Positions 10,005 to 19,647 are shown, numbered from the stretch's first letter. The stretch: DNA of 64,000 nucleotides from Kribbella turkmenica (GCF_004348725.1 NZ_SMKR01000004.1:32926-96925); one strand, 5' to 3'. Notes: generated from the sequence alone by a model not told the origin. Numbers and translations: made by a program.

Positions 10005-10907
10005 CTAACCGACGAACACCGCGGTGGGTTTCGCCACCGGGCCGTGGGCCTCGTACAGCGCCAGGAAGGTCCCGGTGGGGTCGAACATCGCCGTCTGGCC
10101 GGCCGGGAGCTTCACCCCGGACAACGGCCGGCCGGTGCGGATCGCGGCGGCCTGCTCGGCGTCCGCGTCGTACCGGGGGAACGTGCCGGCGGCAACCTCG
10201 GCGATGGGCAGCCACGCGAACGACTGCGCCAGTGATTCGAGCGTGTGCGCGACCGAGAGGTCGAAGGAGCCCACCCGCGTACGGCGGAGGGCAGTGAGGT
10301 GACCGCCGACGCCCAGCTCGGCGCCGAGGTCGCGGGCGAGCGCCCGGATGTAGGTGCCGCTGGAGCAGTCGACCGAGATGTCGACCGCCAGCCCGGACGG
10401 CCCCGGGCGGACGTCGAGCACGTCGTACCGGGAGACCGTGACGCTCCGGGCCTTGAGCGCAACCTCCTCGCCGGCCCGGACGCGTTCGTACGCGCGCCGG
10501 CCGTCGACCTTGATCGCGGACACCTTGGACGGCACCTGCGAGATCTCCCCGCGGAACCGGGACACCGCGGCCTCGATCGCCTCGGCCGTCACGCCGTCGA
10601 CCGGCGCGGTGGTCAGGATCTCGCCCTCCGCGTCGTCGGTCGTCGTGGCCGCGCCGAGCAGGACGGTCGCGTCGTACGACTTGTCGGCCAGCTGCAGGTG
10701 GCCCAGCAGCCGGGTCGCGCGGTTGAGGCCGACGACCAGCACGCCGGTCGCCATCGGGTCCAGCGTGCCGGCGTGACCGACCTTGCGGGTCCCGGCCAGC
10801 CGGCGGATCCGGGCGACCACGGTGTGCGAGGTCAGCCCGGCCGGCTTGTCGACGACGACAATGCCGTCGGCAACGACCGGGGCACCGTCACTCGTCGTCG
10901 CTGTCAT
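10005..10907 (-). CDS. truB: tRNA pseudouridine(55) synthase
   Basis: Makes the universal pseudouridine in the T-loop of tRNAs. The 300 residues contain the TruB signature GHAGTLDPMATGVL with catalytic Asp50, the VDKPAGLTSH N-terminal block, and YIRALARDLG near the C-terminal third. A PUA-like tail follows. The ATG overlaps the rbfA stop by 20 bases, indicating translational coupling with rbfA. The usual next gene, ribF, is 3.3 kb away. Confidence 0.97.
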   Translation of the reverse strand: MTATTSDGAPVVADGIVVVDKPAGLTSHTVVARIRRLAGTRKVGHAGTLDPMATGVLVVGLNRATRLLGHLQLADKSYDATVLLGAATTTDDAEGEILTTAPVDGVTAEAIEAAVSRFRGEISQVPSKVSAIKVDGRRAYERVRAGEEVALKARSVTVSRYDVLDVRPGPSGLAVDISVDCSSGTYIRALARDLGAELGVGGHLTALRRTRVGSFDLSVAHTLESLAQSFAWLPIAEVAAGTFPRYDADAEQAAAIRTGRPLSGVKLPAGQTAMFDPTGTFLALYEAHGPVAKPTAVFVG

Positions 10908-11325
10908 CGTCCCCGCGGTGCTTGTAGGGGTCGGGCTCGCCGGCCGGCTTGGCCTGGGCGGCCGCCTTGGCCACTTCGGCGTCGGCCTCGCGCGCCTTGG
11001 CCAGCAGTTCCTCGATGTGCCCCGCGCTCTCCGGGACAGCGTCCAGGAAGAACGCCACGCTCGGGGTGTGCCGCAGGCCGAGGGCCTTGCCGACCTCGCT
11101 GCGGATCAGCCCGCGCGCCGACTCCAGGGCGGCCGCGGTCGAGGCCCGCGCCTGCTCGTCGCCGTACACGGTGTAGAAGATGCTGGCCTCGCGCAGGTCG
11201 CCGGTCAGCCGCGCGTCCGTCACGGTGACGAAGCCCAGCCGCGGGTCCTTCACCCGGCGCTCGAGCAGCTCCGCCACGAGTACCTGGATCCGGTCGGCCA
11301 ACTGCTTCGCCCTTGCTTCACCCAT
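10888..11325 (-). CDS. rbfA: 30S ribosome-binding factor A
   Basis: A 145-residue KH-type factor for late 30S maturation. The N-terminal AKQLADRIQVLVAELLERRVKDPRLGFVTVTD pattern is typical, and the tail is acidic and charged (DDDSDDE), as in actinobacterial forms. It lies between infB and truB in the conserved order and overlaps truB by 20 bases. Confidence 0.95.
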   Translation of the reverse strand: MGEARAKQLADRIQVLVAELLERRVKDPRLGFVTVTDARLTGDLREASIFYTVYGDEQARASTAAALESARGLIRSEVGKALGLRHTPSVAFFLDAVPESAGHIEELLAKAREADAEVAKAAAQAKPAGEPDPYKHRGDDDSDDE

Positions 11326-11350
11326 CAGGGCTCACTCCCTCATTCATGCG

Positions 11351-11416
11351 TAACGTCCGGAGAGAACACCGCCTCCCCGGACGTTACCCCGGTGGCCCGG
11401 CAGACGCCGGGCCACC
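11351..11416 (-). terminator. Two hairpins between infB and rbfA
   Basis: Two perfect stems lie in the short gap. One has arms 11351-11360 and 11377-11386 (TAACGTCCGG). The other has 11-bp arms 11391-11401 (GGTGGCCCGGC) and 11406-11416 with an AGAC loop, right after the infB stop. They could be an intrinsic terminator or a processing site that lowers rbfA-truB expression. Confidence 0.6.
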
Positions 11417-11425
11417 GTCGGCGGA

Positions 11426-14400
11426 TCAGTTGCGCGGCTTCTCGCGCAGCTCGAACGACTCCACGACGTCGCCGATCTTGATGTCGTTGTAGCCGTTGAT
11501 GGTCAGACCGCACTCGAAGCCCTCACGGACCTCGGACGCGTCGTCCTTGAACCTCTTCAGCGACGACAGCTCGGTGTTGTCGACCACCACCGCGCCGTCC
11601 CGGATCAACCGGACCTTGGCGTTGCGGCGGATGACGCCACTGGTCACCCAGCAACCGGCGATGTTGCCCACCTTCGAGGAGCGGAAGATCTCCCGGATCT
11701 CCGCCTGGCCCAGGGTGGCCTCCTCGTAGATCGGCTTGAGCATGCCCTTCAGGGCGGCCTCGATGTCGTCGATGGCCGAGTAGATGACCGAGTAGTACCG
11801 GACATCCACGCCCTCGCGCTCGGCCAGGTCACCGGCCTTGCCCGCCGGCCGCACGTTGAAGCCGATGATGACGGCGTTCGAGGCGATGGCCAGGTTGACA
11901 TCGTTCTCGTTGATCGCACCGACACCGCGGTCGATGACGCGCAGGTTGACCTCGTCGCCGACCTCGATCCGGACCAGCGCGTCCTCCAGCGCCTCGACAG
12001 AACCGGACACGTCGCCCTTGAGGATGAGCAGCAGCTCCTGGGTCTCGCCCTTCTCCATCGAGGCCATGAAGTCCTCGAGGGTCCGGCGCGCGCGCCGCTT
12101 GGCGTTCGCCGCCGCCCGGGCCCGGGCTTCCCGCTTCTCCGCGATCTGCCGGGCCCTGCGGTCGTCGTCGACCACCAGGAACTTGTCACCCGCACCCGGT
12201 ACGGCGGTCAGGCCGAGCACCAGGACCGGACGCGACGGCGTCGCCTCCTCGACCGGGTCGCCGTGCTCGTCGAGCATGGCCCGGACCCGGCCGTACGCCG
12301 GACCCGCCACCATCGAGTCGCCGACCCGCAGCGTGCCGCGCTGCACCAGCACGGTCGCCACCGGACCACGGCCCTTGTCCAGGTTGGCCTCGATCGCGAT
12401 GCCCTCGGCGTGCATGTTCGGGTTGGCCCGCAGGTCCAGCGCCGCGTCAGCGGTCAGCACGACGCTCTCGAGCAGCCCGTCGATGTTGATCCGGGACTTC
12501 GCCGAGACGTCGACGAACATGGTGTCGCCGCCGTACTCCTCGGGAACCAGGCCGTACTCGGTCAGCTGACCGCGCACCTTGGCCGGATCGGCGCTCGGGA
12601 CGTCGATCTTGTTCACCGCGACCACGATCGGCACACCGGCCGCGCGGGCGTGGTTCAGCGCCTCGATCGTCTGCGGCATCACGCCGTCGTCGGCCGCGAC
12701 CACCAGGATGACGATGTCGGTGGCCTGCGCACCACGGGCACGCATGGCGGTGAACGCCTCGTGACCCGGGGTGTCGACGAAGGTGATGGCCCGCTGCTCG
12801 CCGTCGACCTCGGTGGTCACCTGGTACGCACCGATGTGCTGGGTGATGCCACCGGCCTCCTTGGCGACCACGTTCGCCTCGCGGACGGCGTCCAGCAGCT
12901 TCGTCTTACCGTGGTCGACGTGACCCATGACGGTCACCACCGGCGGCCGCTTGACCAGGTCGCTCTCGTCGCCCTCGTCAGAACCGAAGTCGATGTCGAA
13001 CGACTGCAGCAGCTCGCGGTCCTCGTCCTCCGGGGACACGATCTGGACGTCGTAGTTCAGCTCGGTGCCGAGCAGCTGCAGCGTCTCCTCGTTGACCGAC
13101 TGGGTCGCGGTCACCATCTCGCCGAGGTGGAACAGCACCTGCACCAGCGACGCCGGGTCGACGCCGACCTTCTCGGCGAAGTCCGTCAGCGACGCGCCGC
13201 GGGCCAGCCGGACGACCTCGCCGTCACCGTGCTTGACGCGGACGCCGCCGACCGCCGGCGCCTGCATGTTGTCGAACTCCTGGCGCTTCGCCCGCTTCGA
13301 CTTGCGGCCACGTCTCGCCGGACCACCCGGACGGCCGAAGGCACCCTGGGTGCCGCCGCGGCCGCGGTTGCCCGGACCTGGACGGCCACCGCCGCCACCG
13401 GGCGGGCCGCTGGGGCCGCCGCCACCCGGGCGGAAACCACCGCCGCCACCACCGGCGCGCGCACCGGCACCGGGTCCACCCGGACCACCGCTGGGACGGC
13501 CGCGGCCACCGCCGCCGCCACTACCACCACCGGGACCGGACGGGCGGCCGGTGAACGTACCGGCCGACGACTTCGGCATCATCGCCGGGTTGGGGCGCGG
13601 CGCGCCGGGCACACCCGACGGACGCGGGCGGTCGCTGCCGCCGCCGCCGCGACCCTGCGGCGGACGCGGCGGCATGCCGGCCGGGCTCGCACCCTGACCG
13701 GAGCCACCCTGGCCGCCGGGACCCGGGCGGGCGCCACCGCGCTGCATGCCCTGGGTCGAGCTGAAGGGGTTGTTGCCCGGACGCGGAGCACCCGGACGGG
13801 CGCCACCCGCCTGGCCGCCCGGAGCACCCGGCCGCGGCGCACCACCGGGACGCGGGGCGCCGGGACGCGGCGCATTGCCCGGACGCGGGGTCGCACCCGG
13901 GGCACCCGGACGCGGACCGGAACCCTGGCCACCCGGACGCGGTGCCGGACGGGCCGGGGACTCGGCGGCCGGACGCTGCTCCTGCGGCGTGGCCGGCTGG
14001 GCCGGCGTACGCCTCGGCGCCTCGGGGGACGCCTTGGCGGCCGGAGCCTCGAACGACGGCGCGGGCGCCTCGGCCGGAGCCGCCGGAGCGGTCTCCTGCC
14101 GCGGACCCGGCTTGGGACCAGGACGCGGACCCGGCTTCACCGGGGACGGCGCGGCCTTGGCCGGAGCCGGCGCGGCCTGCTCGGTCGCGGCCGGCTCGGC
14201 CGCCACCGGAGCCGGTGCCGACTCGGCGGCCGGCGCAGGACGCTCGGCGGCCGGCGCAGGACGCTCGGCCGGGGCCGCCGGAGCGGCCTTCTTCGCCGGC
14301 TCGGCAGGCGCGACCGGAGCGGTCGCCTGCGGCGCGGCGGACGTGCTGGCGGCGGCCTTCTTGGCCGCGCGCTTCTTCGGCGGGTTCTTCTCGAACTCTT

Positions 14401-14542
14401 CCGCCAACCTACGGACTACCGGTGCCTCGATCGTCGAGGATGCCGATCGGACGAACTCGCCCATGTCGTTCAGTCTGGTCAGAACGACCTTGCTGGTAAC
14501 TCCGAGCTCCTTCGCGAGCTCGTAGACCCGGACCTTTGCCAC
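11426..14542 (-). CDS. infB: Translation initiation factor IF-2
   Basis: GTPase that brings initiator tRNA to the 30S subunit. It has 1038 residues. An IF2-N domain comes first ([19 protein letters not shown]). About 370 residues of Ala/Pro, then Gly/Arg/Pro-rich low-complexity sequence follow, then a second IF2-N domain near 440-490. The G domain begins near 538 ([20 protein letters not shown]), followed by domains II-IV. GTG at 14542 is the start, with GAGGGAGAG upstream. It is preceded by nusA-ylxR and followed by rbfA. The long glycine/arginine-rich linker is typical of actinomycetes but large. Confidence 0.97.
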   Translation of the reverse strand: MAKVRVYELAKELGVTSKVVLTRLNDMGEFVRSASSTIEAPVVRRLAEEFEKNPPKKRAAKKAAASTSAAPQATAPVAPAEPAKKAAPAAPAERPAPAAERPAPAAESAPAPVAAEPAATEQAAPAPAKAAPSPVKPGPRPGPKPGPRQETAPAAPAEAPAPSFEAPAAKASPEAPRRTPAQPATPQEQRPAAESPARPAPRPGGQGSGPRPGAPGATPRPGNAPRPGAPRPGGAPRPGAPGGQAGGARPGAPRPGNNPFSSTQGMQRGGARPGPGGQGGSGQGASPAGMPPRPPQGRGGGGSDRPRPSGVPGAPRPNPAMMPKSSAGTFTGRPSGPGGGSGGGGGRGRPSGGPGGPGAGARAGGGGGGFRPGGGGPSGPPGGGGGRPGPGNRGRGGTQGAFGRPGGPARRGRKSKRAKRQEFDNMQAPAVGGVRVKHGDGEVVRLARGASLTDFAEKVGVDPASLVQVLFHLGEMVTATQSVNEETLQLLGTELNYDVQIVSPEDEDRELLQSFDIDFGSDEGDESDLVKRPPVVTVMGHVDHGKTKLLDAVREANVVAKEAGGITQHIGAYQVTTEVDGEQRAITFVDTPGHEAFTAMRARGAQATDIVILVVAADDGVMPQTIEALNHARAAGVPIVVAVNKIDVPSADPAKVRGQLTEYGLVPEEYGGDTMFVDVSAKSRINIDGLLESVVLTADAALDLRANPNMHAEGIAIEANLDKGRGPVATVLVQRGTLRVGDSMVAGPAYGRVRAMLDEHGDPVEEATPSRPVLVLGLTAVPGAGDKFLVVDDDRRARQIAEKREARARAAANAKRRARRTLEDFMASMEKGETQELLLILKGDVSGSVEALEDALVRIEVGDEVNLRVIDRGVGAINENDVNLAIASNAVIIGFNVRPAGKAGDLAEREGVDVRYYSVIYSAIDDIEAALKGMLKPIYEEATLGQAEIREIFRSSKVGNIAGCWVTSGVIRRNAKVRLIRDGAVVVDNTELSSLKRFKDDASEVREGFECGLTINGYNDIKIGDVVESFELREKPRN

Positions 14543-14676
14543 TACTCTCCCTCTGGTCCGAGCCTGGGCGCGGACCGTTAGTTGACGTACGTGCTCATCG
14601 CTTTGCACTCATCGGTAAACACTCATCGAGTGGTCATGAGTCGATGACCCGCCTTCATGTCGGTCACACGGTCCGG

Positions 14677-14979
14677 TCAGACCGTGTGTACATCTTTGCT
14701 ATCACGCTGCGCGACGTACTCCCGCAGCCCGGTCAGTTCGAGCGGACCCGGGACCCTGAAGGCCCGCGGGAACGCCTTGCGTCGGACAGCGAGCTCGAAG
14801 CACTCGGCCGTGGGGTGCAGGTGCGCACCACGGCCGGGCGCCCGATGCCCGGGATCCGGGAGGACAAGTCCTCCGGACGCCGTCATCCGCAGCAGGTCTG
14901 CCGGACAGGACCGCTTCCGGCACCCGATACAGGTACGCTCCCGGGGCTTGCCAGGGCGCGCGTCTGCAGTCACTGTCAC
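14677..14979 (-). CDS. ylxR: YlxR (DUF448) RNA-binding protein
   Basis: A 100-residue protein with the diagnostic RTCIGCR motif near residue 15 and the RGAHLHPT stretch of the YlxR fold. The family binds RNA; in Bacillus it modulates RNase P. It sits exactly between nusA and infB, as in most Gram-positives. Two GTG codons (14979 and 14973) could start it; GAGGA favours the first. Confidence 0.9.
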   Translation of the reverse strand: MTVTADARPGKPRERTCIGCRKRSCPADLLRMTASGGLVLPDPGHRAPGRGAHLHPTAECFELAVRRKAFPRAFRVPGPLELTGLREYVAQRDSKDVHTV

Positions 14980-15024
14980 GTGATCCTCAGGGTGTGGTTG
15001 CGACTCAGTCGACGGACCGAGAGA

Positions 15025-16017
15025 TCAGTCTACCTTCTCGCCCTCACGAGTCACATCGGTATCCGGCCGGATGTCGATCCGCCAGCCGGTCAGCCGGGCG
15101 GCGAGGCGGGCGTTCTGCCCCTCCTTGCCGATCGCCAGCGACAACTGGTAGTCGGGTACGACGACCCGCGCGGCGCGGGCCGCGGCGTCCACGACCTCCA
15201 CCGACGTAACCTGCGCCGGCGACAGCGCATTCCCGACGAAGGTGGCCGGGTCGTCGCTGTGGTCGATGATGTCGATCTTCTCGCCGTGCAGCTCGTGCAT
15301 GATGTTGCGCACCCGCTGACCCATCGGCCCGATGCACGCGCCCTTGCCGTTGACCGACGGATTCAGCGTCCGGACGGCGATCTTGGTGCGGTGACCGGCC
15401 TCGCGCGCGATCGCGGTGATCTCCACCGTGCCGTCGGCGATCTCCGGCACCTCGAGCGCGAACAGCTTCTTCACCAGGTTCGGGTGCGTCCGGCTGACGG
15501 TGATCTGCGGGCCCTTGAAGCCCTTGCGGACCCCGACGACGTAGACCCGCAGCCGCGAGCCGTGCTCGTACTTCTCCCCCGGCACCTGCTCCGGGGCCGG
15601 CAGCACGGCCTCGATCTTGCCGAGGTCGACCATCACCGAGCGCGGGTCGCGGCCCTGCTGGATCACACCGGACACGATGTCGCCCTCCTTGCCGGAGAAC
15701 TCGCCGTACCGGACCTCGTCCTCGGCGTCGCGCAGCCGCTGCAGGATGATCTGCTTGGCCGTGGTGGCTGCGATCCGGCCGAAGTCGTGCGGCGTGTCGT
15801 CGTACTCCCGGGCCAGCGTGCCGTCCTCGGCGAACTCGCGCGCGTACACGGTGACGTGCCCGGTCTTGCGGTCCAGCTCGGCCCGGGCATGCTGCTGGGC
15901 GCCCTCGGTGCGGTGGTACGCCACCAGCAGCGCCTGCTCGATCGCCTCGACGACGACGTCCAGGGAGATGTCCTTCTCCCGTTCCAGCGACCGCAGGACG
16001 GCCATGTCGATGTCCAT
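15025..16017 (-). CDS. nusA: Transcription termination/antitermination factor NusA
   Basis: A 330-residue NusA binding RNA polymerase and rrn/nut RNA. It contains an N-terminal RNAP-binding domain (1-~100), an S1 domain (~110-180, [11 protein letters not shown]), KH1 (~200-280, [15 protein letters not shown]) and KH2 (~285-330, [16 protein letters not shown]). It lacks the C-terminal acidic repeats of enterobacteria, as expected in actinobacteria. The start lies one base from the rimP stop. Confidence 0.97.
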   Translation of the reverse strand: MDIDMAVLRSLEREKDISLDVVVEAIEQALLVAYHRTEGAQQHARAELDRKTGHVTVYAREFAEDGTLAREYDDTPHDFGRIAATTAKQIILQRLRDAEDEVRYGEFSGKEGDIVSGVIQQGRDPRSVMVDLGKIEAVLPAPEQVPGEKYEHGSRLRVYVVGVRKGFKGPQITVSRTHPNLVKKLFALEVPEIADGTVEITAIAREAGHRTKIAVRTLNPSVNGKGACIGPMGQRVRNIMHELHGEKIDIIDHSDDPATFVGNALSPAQVTSVEVVDAAARAARVVVPDYQLSLAIGKEGQNARLAARLTGWRIDIRPDTDVTREGEKVD

Positions 16018-16018
16018 G

Positions 16019-16552
16019 TCAGTTCTCCTCCACCGTGCCGTCAGCCGGCGTCTCGGGGTCGTCCTTGCCGGCAGCCCGGTTGAATTCGATCTGGACCTTG
16101 GCCTTGGCCACGTCGGCGTACGCGACCGTGCGGACCTTGCCGTCCACGTCCAGCTCGGCCGCCTCGTCGGAGGCGGACTTGATCCGGCCGGTCACCGCGC
16201 CGCCGGCGGTCAGCGTGACCGCGACCAGCCGGCTGACGTTGCGGCGCCAGTGCCGGGGAAGGGTGAGCGGGCGGTCCACGCCCGGGCTGGAGACCTCCAG
16301 CGTGTACGCGCCGTCGCCGATGAAAGAGTCCGCGGCGCCTTCTCGATCCAACGCCTTGGAGATGGCCCGGGTGACCTCGGCGACGTCGTCCAGGCTGATC
16401 CCGCCGTCGCGGTCGACGAGCACGCGCAGCAACCGCCGTCGGCCGGCCGGCGCGATGTCGGCGGCCTCCAGGTCGCAGCCGAACTGCTCGACGATCGGCC
16501 GCAGGAAGTTCTCGAGGCTCGAGGTGTCCGTGTGGTCAGTCCTTCGGCTCAC
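16019..16552 (-). CDS. rimP: Ribosome maturation factor RimP
   Basis: A 177-residue 30S assembly factor. The RimP core motif [20 protein letters not shown] is visible near the middle, and the C-terminal SH3-like domain follows. GTG 16552 is chosen because GGCAGG sits seven bases upstream; a TTG at 16576 is the weaker alternative. It is the first gene of the rimP-nusA-ylxR-infB-rbfA-truB run. Confidence 0.95.
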   Translation of the reverse strand: MSRRTDHTDTSSLENFLRPIVEQFGCDLEAADIAPAGRRRLLRVLVDRDGGISLDDVAEVTRAISKALDREGAADSFIGDGAYTLEVSSPGVDRPLTLPRHWRRNVSRLVAVTLTAGGAVTGRIKSASDEAAELDVDGKVRTVAYADVAKAKVQIEFNRAAGKDDPETPADGTVEEN

Positions 16553-16695
16553 AGGTAGACCTGCCTCTCTCTCCAATTGTGCACCCGTTCCACCGCCCGG
16601 CGATCCGACCGAGGGCAGTAGCCCACCATATCGGGCCGACGGCGATGCTTACGTCACCGGCTCGTCCCAGGCCGGTCACCGGCACGTCACCGGGG

Positions 16696-16701
16696 TATCG
16701 T
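16696..16701 (+). promoter_or_regulatory. -10 element of a leaderless gene
   Basis: TATCGT ends six bases before the GTG at 16708 and no ribosome binding site is present, so the transcript of the lipoprotein gene probably begins at its start codon. Confidence 0.55.
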
Positions 16702-16707
16702 TCCGCC

Positions 16708-17256
16708 GTGCCGAATCACCCGCGCCTGTCGCGTCGCCGTGTCGTCGTCACTGCCGCCATGGTGCCCGGCGCGGTGGCGTTGGCCTCCTGCACCGACGAC
16801 TCGGGCGGCTCCGGCACCGCGGGCGGAGCGAAGAGCCCCGACGGCGTTCAGCCTGCCGAGGAGACACCCAGCACCGATCCGGCGATCGTCGCGGCACTCA
16901 CCGCAGCGGCCACCCTGTCGACCCAGCTGTCGCTGCAATACACCGCCCTCAGCACCAAGTTCCCCGCCCTGCGTACCCGGCTCGCCGCAGGGGCGAAGTA
17001 CCACGCGAGCCACCTGACACGTCTCAAGGCGGTCCCCGGCGTGCAAGCGGTCACCGGCAAGGCGCAGGCGGTCCCGAGTACGTCGGCCGCCGCGCTGACC
17101 GACCTGGCCAAACGGGAGAAGGCCGCCGCGGTCGCTCATGCCGCGGCCGCCGCCAAGGTGTCCGGCGAGCACGCGCGGCTGCTCGCGATGATCGCCGCGG
17201 CCGAGACCCAGCTGGCGATCACGCTCACCCCGAAGAAGAAGGCGGACCAGCAGTGA
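16708..17256 (+). CDS. Tat-type lipoprotein of unknown function
   Basis: A 182-residue protein. The N-terminus has SRRR at 8-11 followed by a hydrophobic stretch and a lipobox LASC with Cys28, so it is probably exported by Tat or Sec and lipid-anchored. The mature part is Ala-rich helical repeats (LTAAATLSTQLS, HLTRLKAV), with the His/Lys pattern of ferritin-like bundles. Its stop overlaps the start of the DUF4439 gene (GTGA). The pair sits divergent to rimP, as in related actinobacteria. Function unknown. Confidence 0.8.
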   Translation: MPNHPRLSRRRVVVTAAMVPGAVALASCTDDSGGSGTAGGAKSPDGVQPAEETPSTDPAIVAALTAAATLSTQLSLQYTALSTKFPALRTRLAAGAKYHASHLTRLKAVPGVQAVTGKAQAVPSTSAAALTDLAKREKAAAVAHAAAAAKVSGEHARLLAMIAAAETQLAITLTPKKKADQQ

Positions 17257-17663
17257 CCGAGGTGGAGGCGCTCCAGGCGGCGCTCGCCGGCGAGCACGCG
17301 GCCATGTACGGCGTGGGCGTGGCCGGCGGCAAGCTCAGCGGCGCCCGGTTCCGCGCGGCGACTGACACCTTCGAGCAGCACCGCCGCAATCGCGACCGGC
17401 TGACCCGGTTGGTGATCGCGGCCGGCGAGACCCCGGTGGCCGCGGAAGCGGCGTACGACCTGCCGCAGGCGGTGTCGAACACCGCGACCGCCGCCGCCCT
17501 GGTCCTGCTGATCGAACGCCGGCTGACTGCCGTGTACGGCGACCTGGTCGAGGCGGCCGGGCAACCGGCCGTCCGGGCGTTCGCGATCCAGACCCTGCTG
17601 GCGACCGCGAGCGCCCAGCTCGCCTGGGGCGGTGCGCCGGTGGCGTTCCCTGGTGATGTCTGA
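17253..17663 (+). CDS. DUF4439 ferritin-like protein
   Basis: A 136-residue four-helix protein with the DUF4439 features: EHAAMYGVGV in helix 1, a RNRDRLTRLV stretch and the AAYDLPQAV turn. The family resembles ferritin-like bundles, but metal binding is unproven. GTG at 17253 overlaps the previous stop, so it is co-translated with the upstream lipoprotein. Confidence 0.85.
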   Translation: MTEVEALQAALAGEHAAMYGVGVAGGKLSGARFRAATDTFEQHRRNRDRLTRLVIAAGETPVAAEAAYDLPQAVSNTATAAALVLLIERRLTAVYGDLVEAAGQPAVRAFAIQTLLATASAQLAWGGAPVAFPGDV

Positions 17664-17704
17664 GCGTAGTCATTCGGACACGAAACGCCGCTACAACGAA
17701 TAAC

Positions 17705-17732
17705 TTCCGGTCTGGTTACGCATTGACCGGAA
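17705..17732. promoter_or_regulatory. Inverted repeat upstream of the hydrazine cluster
   Basis: TTCCGGTC (17705-17712) and GACCGGAA (17725-17732) are perfect 8-bp arms with a 12-base spacer. They lie in the unusually AT-rich 281-base gap before the cupin gene. This could be an operator for the cluster promoter; no -35/-10 pair is convincing. Confidence 0.4.
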
Positions 17733-17944
17733 ATTCGTTGCGTATTCCTCTTTACTCGCAGCGCGACCTTACCTATATTTTCGGCCACGGAGACTGGGGG
17801 GTCGCCGAAGCTTTCACGACTACGTTGGTGGCGTTGGTCGTGCGCATCCACAGCTGATTCCAGCGCGTCTGTTCCGTGTCCCATTTCCGCTGTCATTCAA
17901 CTTCTTGAGCCGCGCCCTGAGCCGGCTACGGAGGGTGGCGAAGC

Positions 17945-18298
17945 ATGCGCACTTTCGACCTGAGCACCGGCGACGACCAGTTCGTGAAGGACATCCGGGT
18001 GGTCCGCTGGGAGCAGTACGCGCTGGAGCGGGACCTCCCGTTCCAGGCGATGTGGTACTCCGTCCCGCCGGGTTCGGAGAGCCCGCTCGACCAGCACCCC
18101 GAGCTCGAGTTGTCGGTGGTCGTCGCCGGCACCGCGCACATCCTGGCCGGCGGCCGGGAGTACGAGGTCCCGCAGGGTGACGCGTTCCTGCTCAGCAGCA
18201 CCGAGCAGCATGTCGTCCAGAACCGCTCGGCCGACGTACCGCTGACCGTGTTCAGCGCGTACTGGATGCCGCTGGCCGAGGCGGCCGACCATGACTGA
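17945..18298 (+). CDS. Stand-alone cupin of a hydrazine-forming (Spb40/PyrN-like) system
   Basis: A 117-residue single-domain cupin. Likely metal ligands are His51, Glu53 and/or Glu55 in DQHPELEL and His89 in the second motif (EQHVVQN). Fusions of a zinc cupin with a MetRS-like domain (Spb40, PyrN, Tri28) rearrange an aminoacyl ester of N6-hydroxylysine into an N-N bonded hydrazine. Here the cupin is a separate gene whose stop overlaps the next gene, a MetRS-like enzyme, by eight bases. A GGAGGGTGG site precedes the ATG. The assignment rests on gene context plus the ligand pattern; alone it would be just a small cupin. Confidence 0.85.
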   Translation: MRTFDLSTGDDQFVKDIRVVRWEQYALERDLPFQAMWYSVPPGSESPLDQHPELELSVVVAGTAHILAGGREYEVPQGDAFLLSSTEQHVVQNRSADVPLTVFSAYWMPLAEAADHD

Positions 18299-19643
18299 TC
18301 CGGTCACCGTCCTCACGTTCCCGCAGCCGACCATCAACGGGCCGCTGCACGTCGGTCACCTGTCCGGCCCGTACGTGGCCGCCGACATCGCCGCCCGGGC
18401 CGCGCGCGCCCGCGGGGAGCGCGTCGTGGTCACCACCGGCCTGGACGTCCACCAGAACTACGTGCTCACCCGCGCCGAGCACGAAGGGATCGAGGTCGGC
18501 GTGATGACGGCCGACTTCCGGGACGACATCAAGGACACCTACGACCTGGCCAGGATTGGCTTCGACTACTTCACCGACCCGCTCGGCGAGGTGCACACGC
18601 CGATCATCCGGGAGCTGATGAACCACCTCGTGACCAGCGGCGCGACCCCGCTGCGCGAGGTGACCCTGTACGCCTGCGCCGACTGCGGCCGGACCCTGCA
18701 CGAGTCCTACCTCAGCGGCCTCTGCGGCGAATGCAAGGCTCCCGCGGCGGGCGGTGCCTGCGAGCAGTGCGGCAGCTTCACCCAGGTCGACACCATGGTC
18801 GATCCGGTCTGCGGCCGCTGCGGCGGCGAACCCCGCCCGTTCACGGCGGCGGTGCCCGTGCTGCGGATGGAGGACCACCGCGAAGCGCTCGTCGAGACGT
18901 GGTTGCGGGCCGACCTGCCGCCGGCCGTCCGGGATCTGATCGACCGCACGCTGGCGGCCGGACTGCCGGAGATCGCCCTGGCCTACCCGACCAACTGGGG
19001 TATCGAGGGCGACGGCCCGCTGGCCGGTCTGCGGATCGGCCCGTACACCGAGATCGCACTCTCCGACCTGTACGGCGTCGCCCGGGCCGTCGACCCCGGT
19101 GCCGCCGACGTGACCGGCTACCTGGCCGCACTCGACCAGGTGGACCACCTGTGGCACTTCCTCGGCCTCGACAACGCGTTCTGGTACGCGATCTACTGGC
19201 CCGCGGTCTGGTCGGCGGCCGGTGTCGCCCGCCTTCCCCTGGCCGGGCTCGTGGTCAACGAGTTCTACACATTCGACGGTGAGAAATTCTCGACCAGCCG
19301 CAGTCACGGAATCTCCGCGACCGAATTGCTGCGCACCGCCGATCCCTCAATCGTTCGTTTGTTTCTGGCCTGGGACCGGCCGGACCGGTACCGCAGTAAT
19401 TTCACCTTCAATTCTTTTCGCGCGTTCGCGGAGCGGGTCGAGCCCCTGCTGGCCGGGACCCATCAGGTCACCGAGCCGCTCGACCCGGCGCTGGCGGCGA
19501 TCGAGCGGTCCCGGGGTGAGAGCGCGCTCCGGCCGGACGGGTTCGACCTGCCGCTGGCGGCCCGGAGCCTGCTGACCCTGCTGGCCGGCGGCGTCGAGGA
19601 CACCGGCTCGCTGCGGGCCGCGCTGACCGGGCAAGGCGGGTAG
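18291..19643 (+). CDS. MetRS-like aminoacyl ligase of hydrazine biosynthesis
   Basis: A 450-residue class I synthetase fold. The HIGH-equivalent HVGH is at 20-23 and the KMSKS-equivalent KFSTS at 332-336. The zinc-knuckle insertion has four CxxC pairs (129/132, 145/148, 157/160, 174/177). After KFSTS only about 115 residues remain, too few for a full tRNA anticodon-binding bundle. It is therefore unlikely to charge tRNA and more likely activates an amino acid (glycine or glutamate in characterised relatives) for transfer to the hydroxyl of N6-hydroxylysine. It overlaps the cupin gene by 8 bases and is four bases from the oxidase-hydroxylase gene. Codons near 19270-19420 are noticeably AT-richer. 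Confidence 0.9.
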   Translation: MTDPVTVLTFPQPTINGPLHVGHLSGPYVAADIAARAARARGERVVVTTGLDVHQNYVLTRAEHEGIEVGVMTADFRDDIKDTYDLARIGFDYFTDPLGEVHTPIIRELMNHLVTSGATPLREVTLYACADCGRTLHESYLSGLCGECKAPAAGGACEQCGSFTQVDTMVDPVCGRCGGEPRPFTAAVPVLRMEDHREALVETWLRADLPPAVRDLIDRTLAAGLPEIALAYPTNWGIEGDGPLAGLRIGPYTEIALSDLYGVARAVDPGAADVTGYLAALDQVDHLWHFLGLDNAFWYAIYWPAVWSAAGVARLPLAGLVVNEFYTFDGEKFSTSRSHGISATELLRTADPSIVRLFLAWDRPDRYRSNFTFNSFRAFAERVEPLLAGTHQVTEPLDPALAAIERSRGESALRPDGFDLPLAARSLLTLLAGGVEDTGSLRAALTGQGG

Positions 19644-19647
19644 AGCG

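Noticed and set aside
9785..10297. Plus-strand frames across the 9692-10004 gap and truB
   Set aside because: They are Arg/Pro/Gly-rich frames antisense to truB with no start signal or family resemblance.
12263..14581. A 772-codon plus-strand frame opposite infB
   Set aside because: It mirrors the infB low-complexity region (Thr/Gly/Arg runs) and has no recognisable domain.
18291..19643. MetRS-like gene considered as housekeeping metG
   Set aside because: It lacks room for the anticodon-binding domain, overlaps a cupin gene and sits in a biosynthetic operon with an N-hydroxylase.
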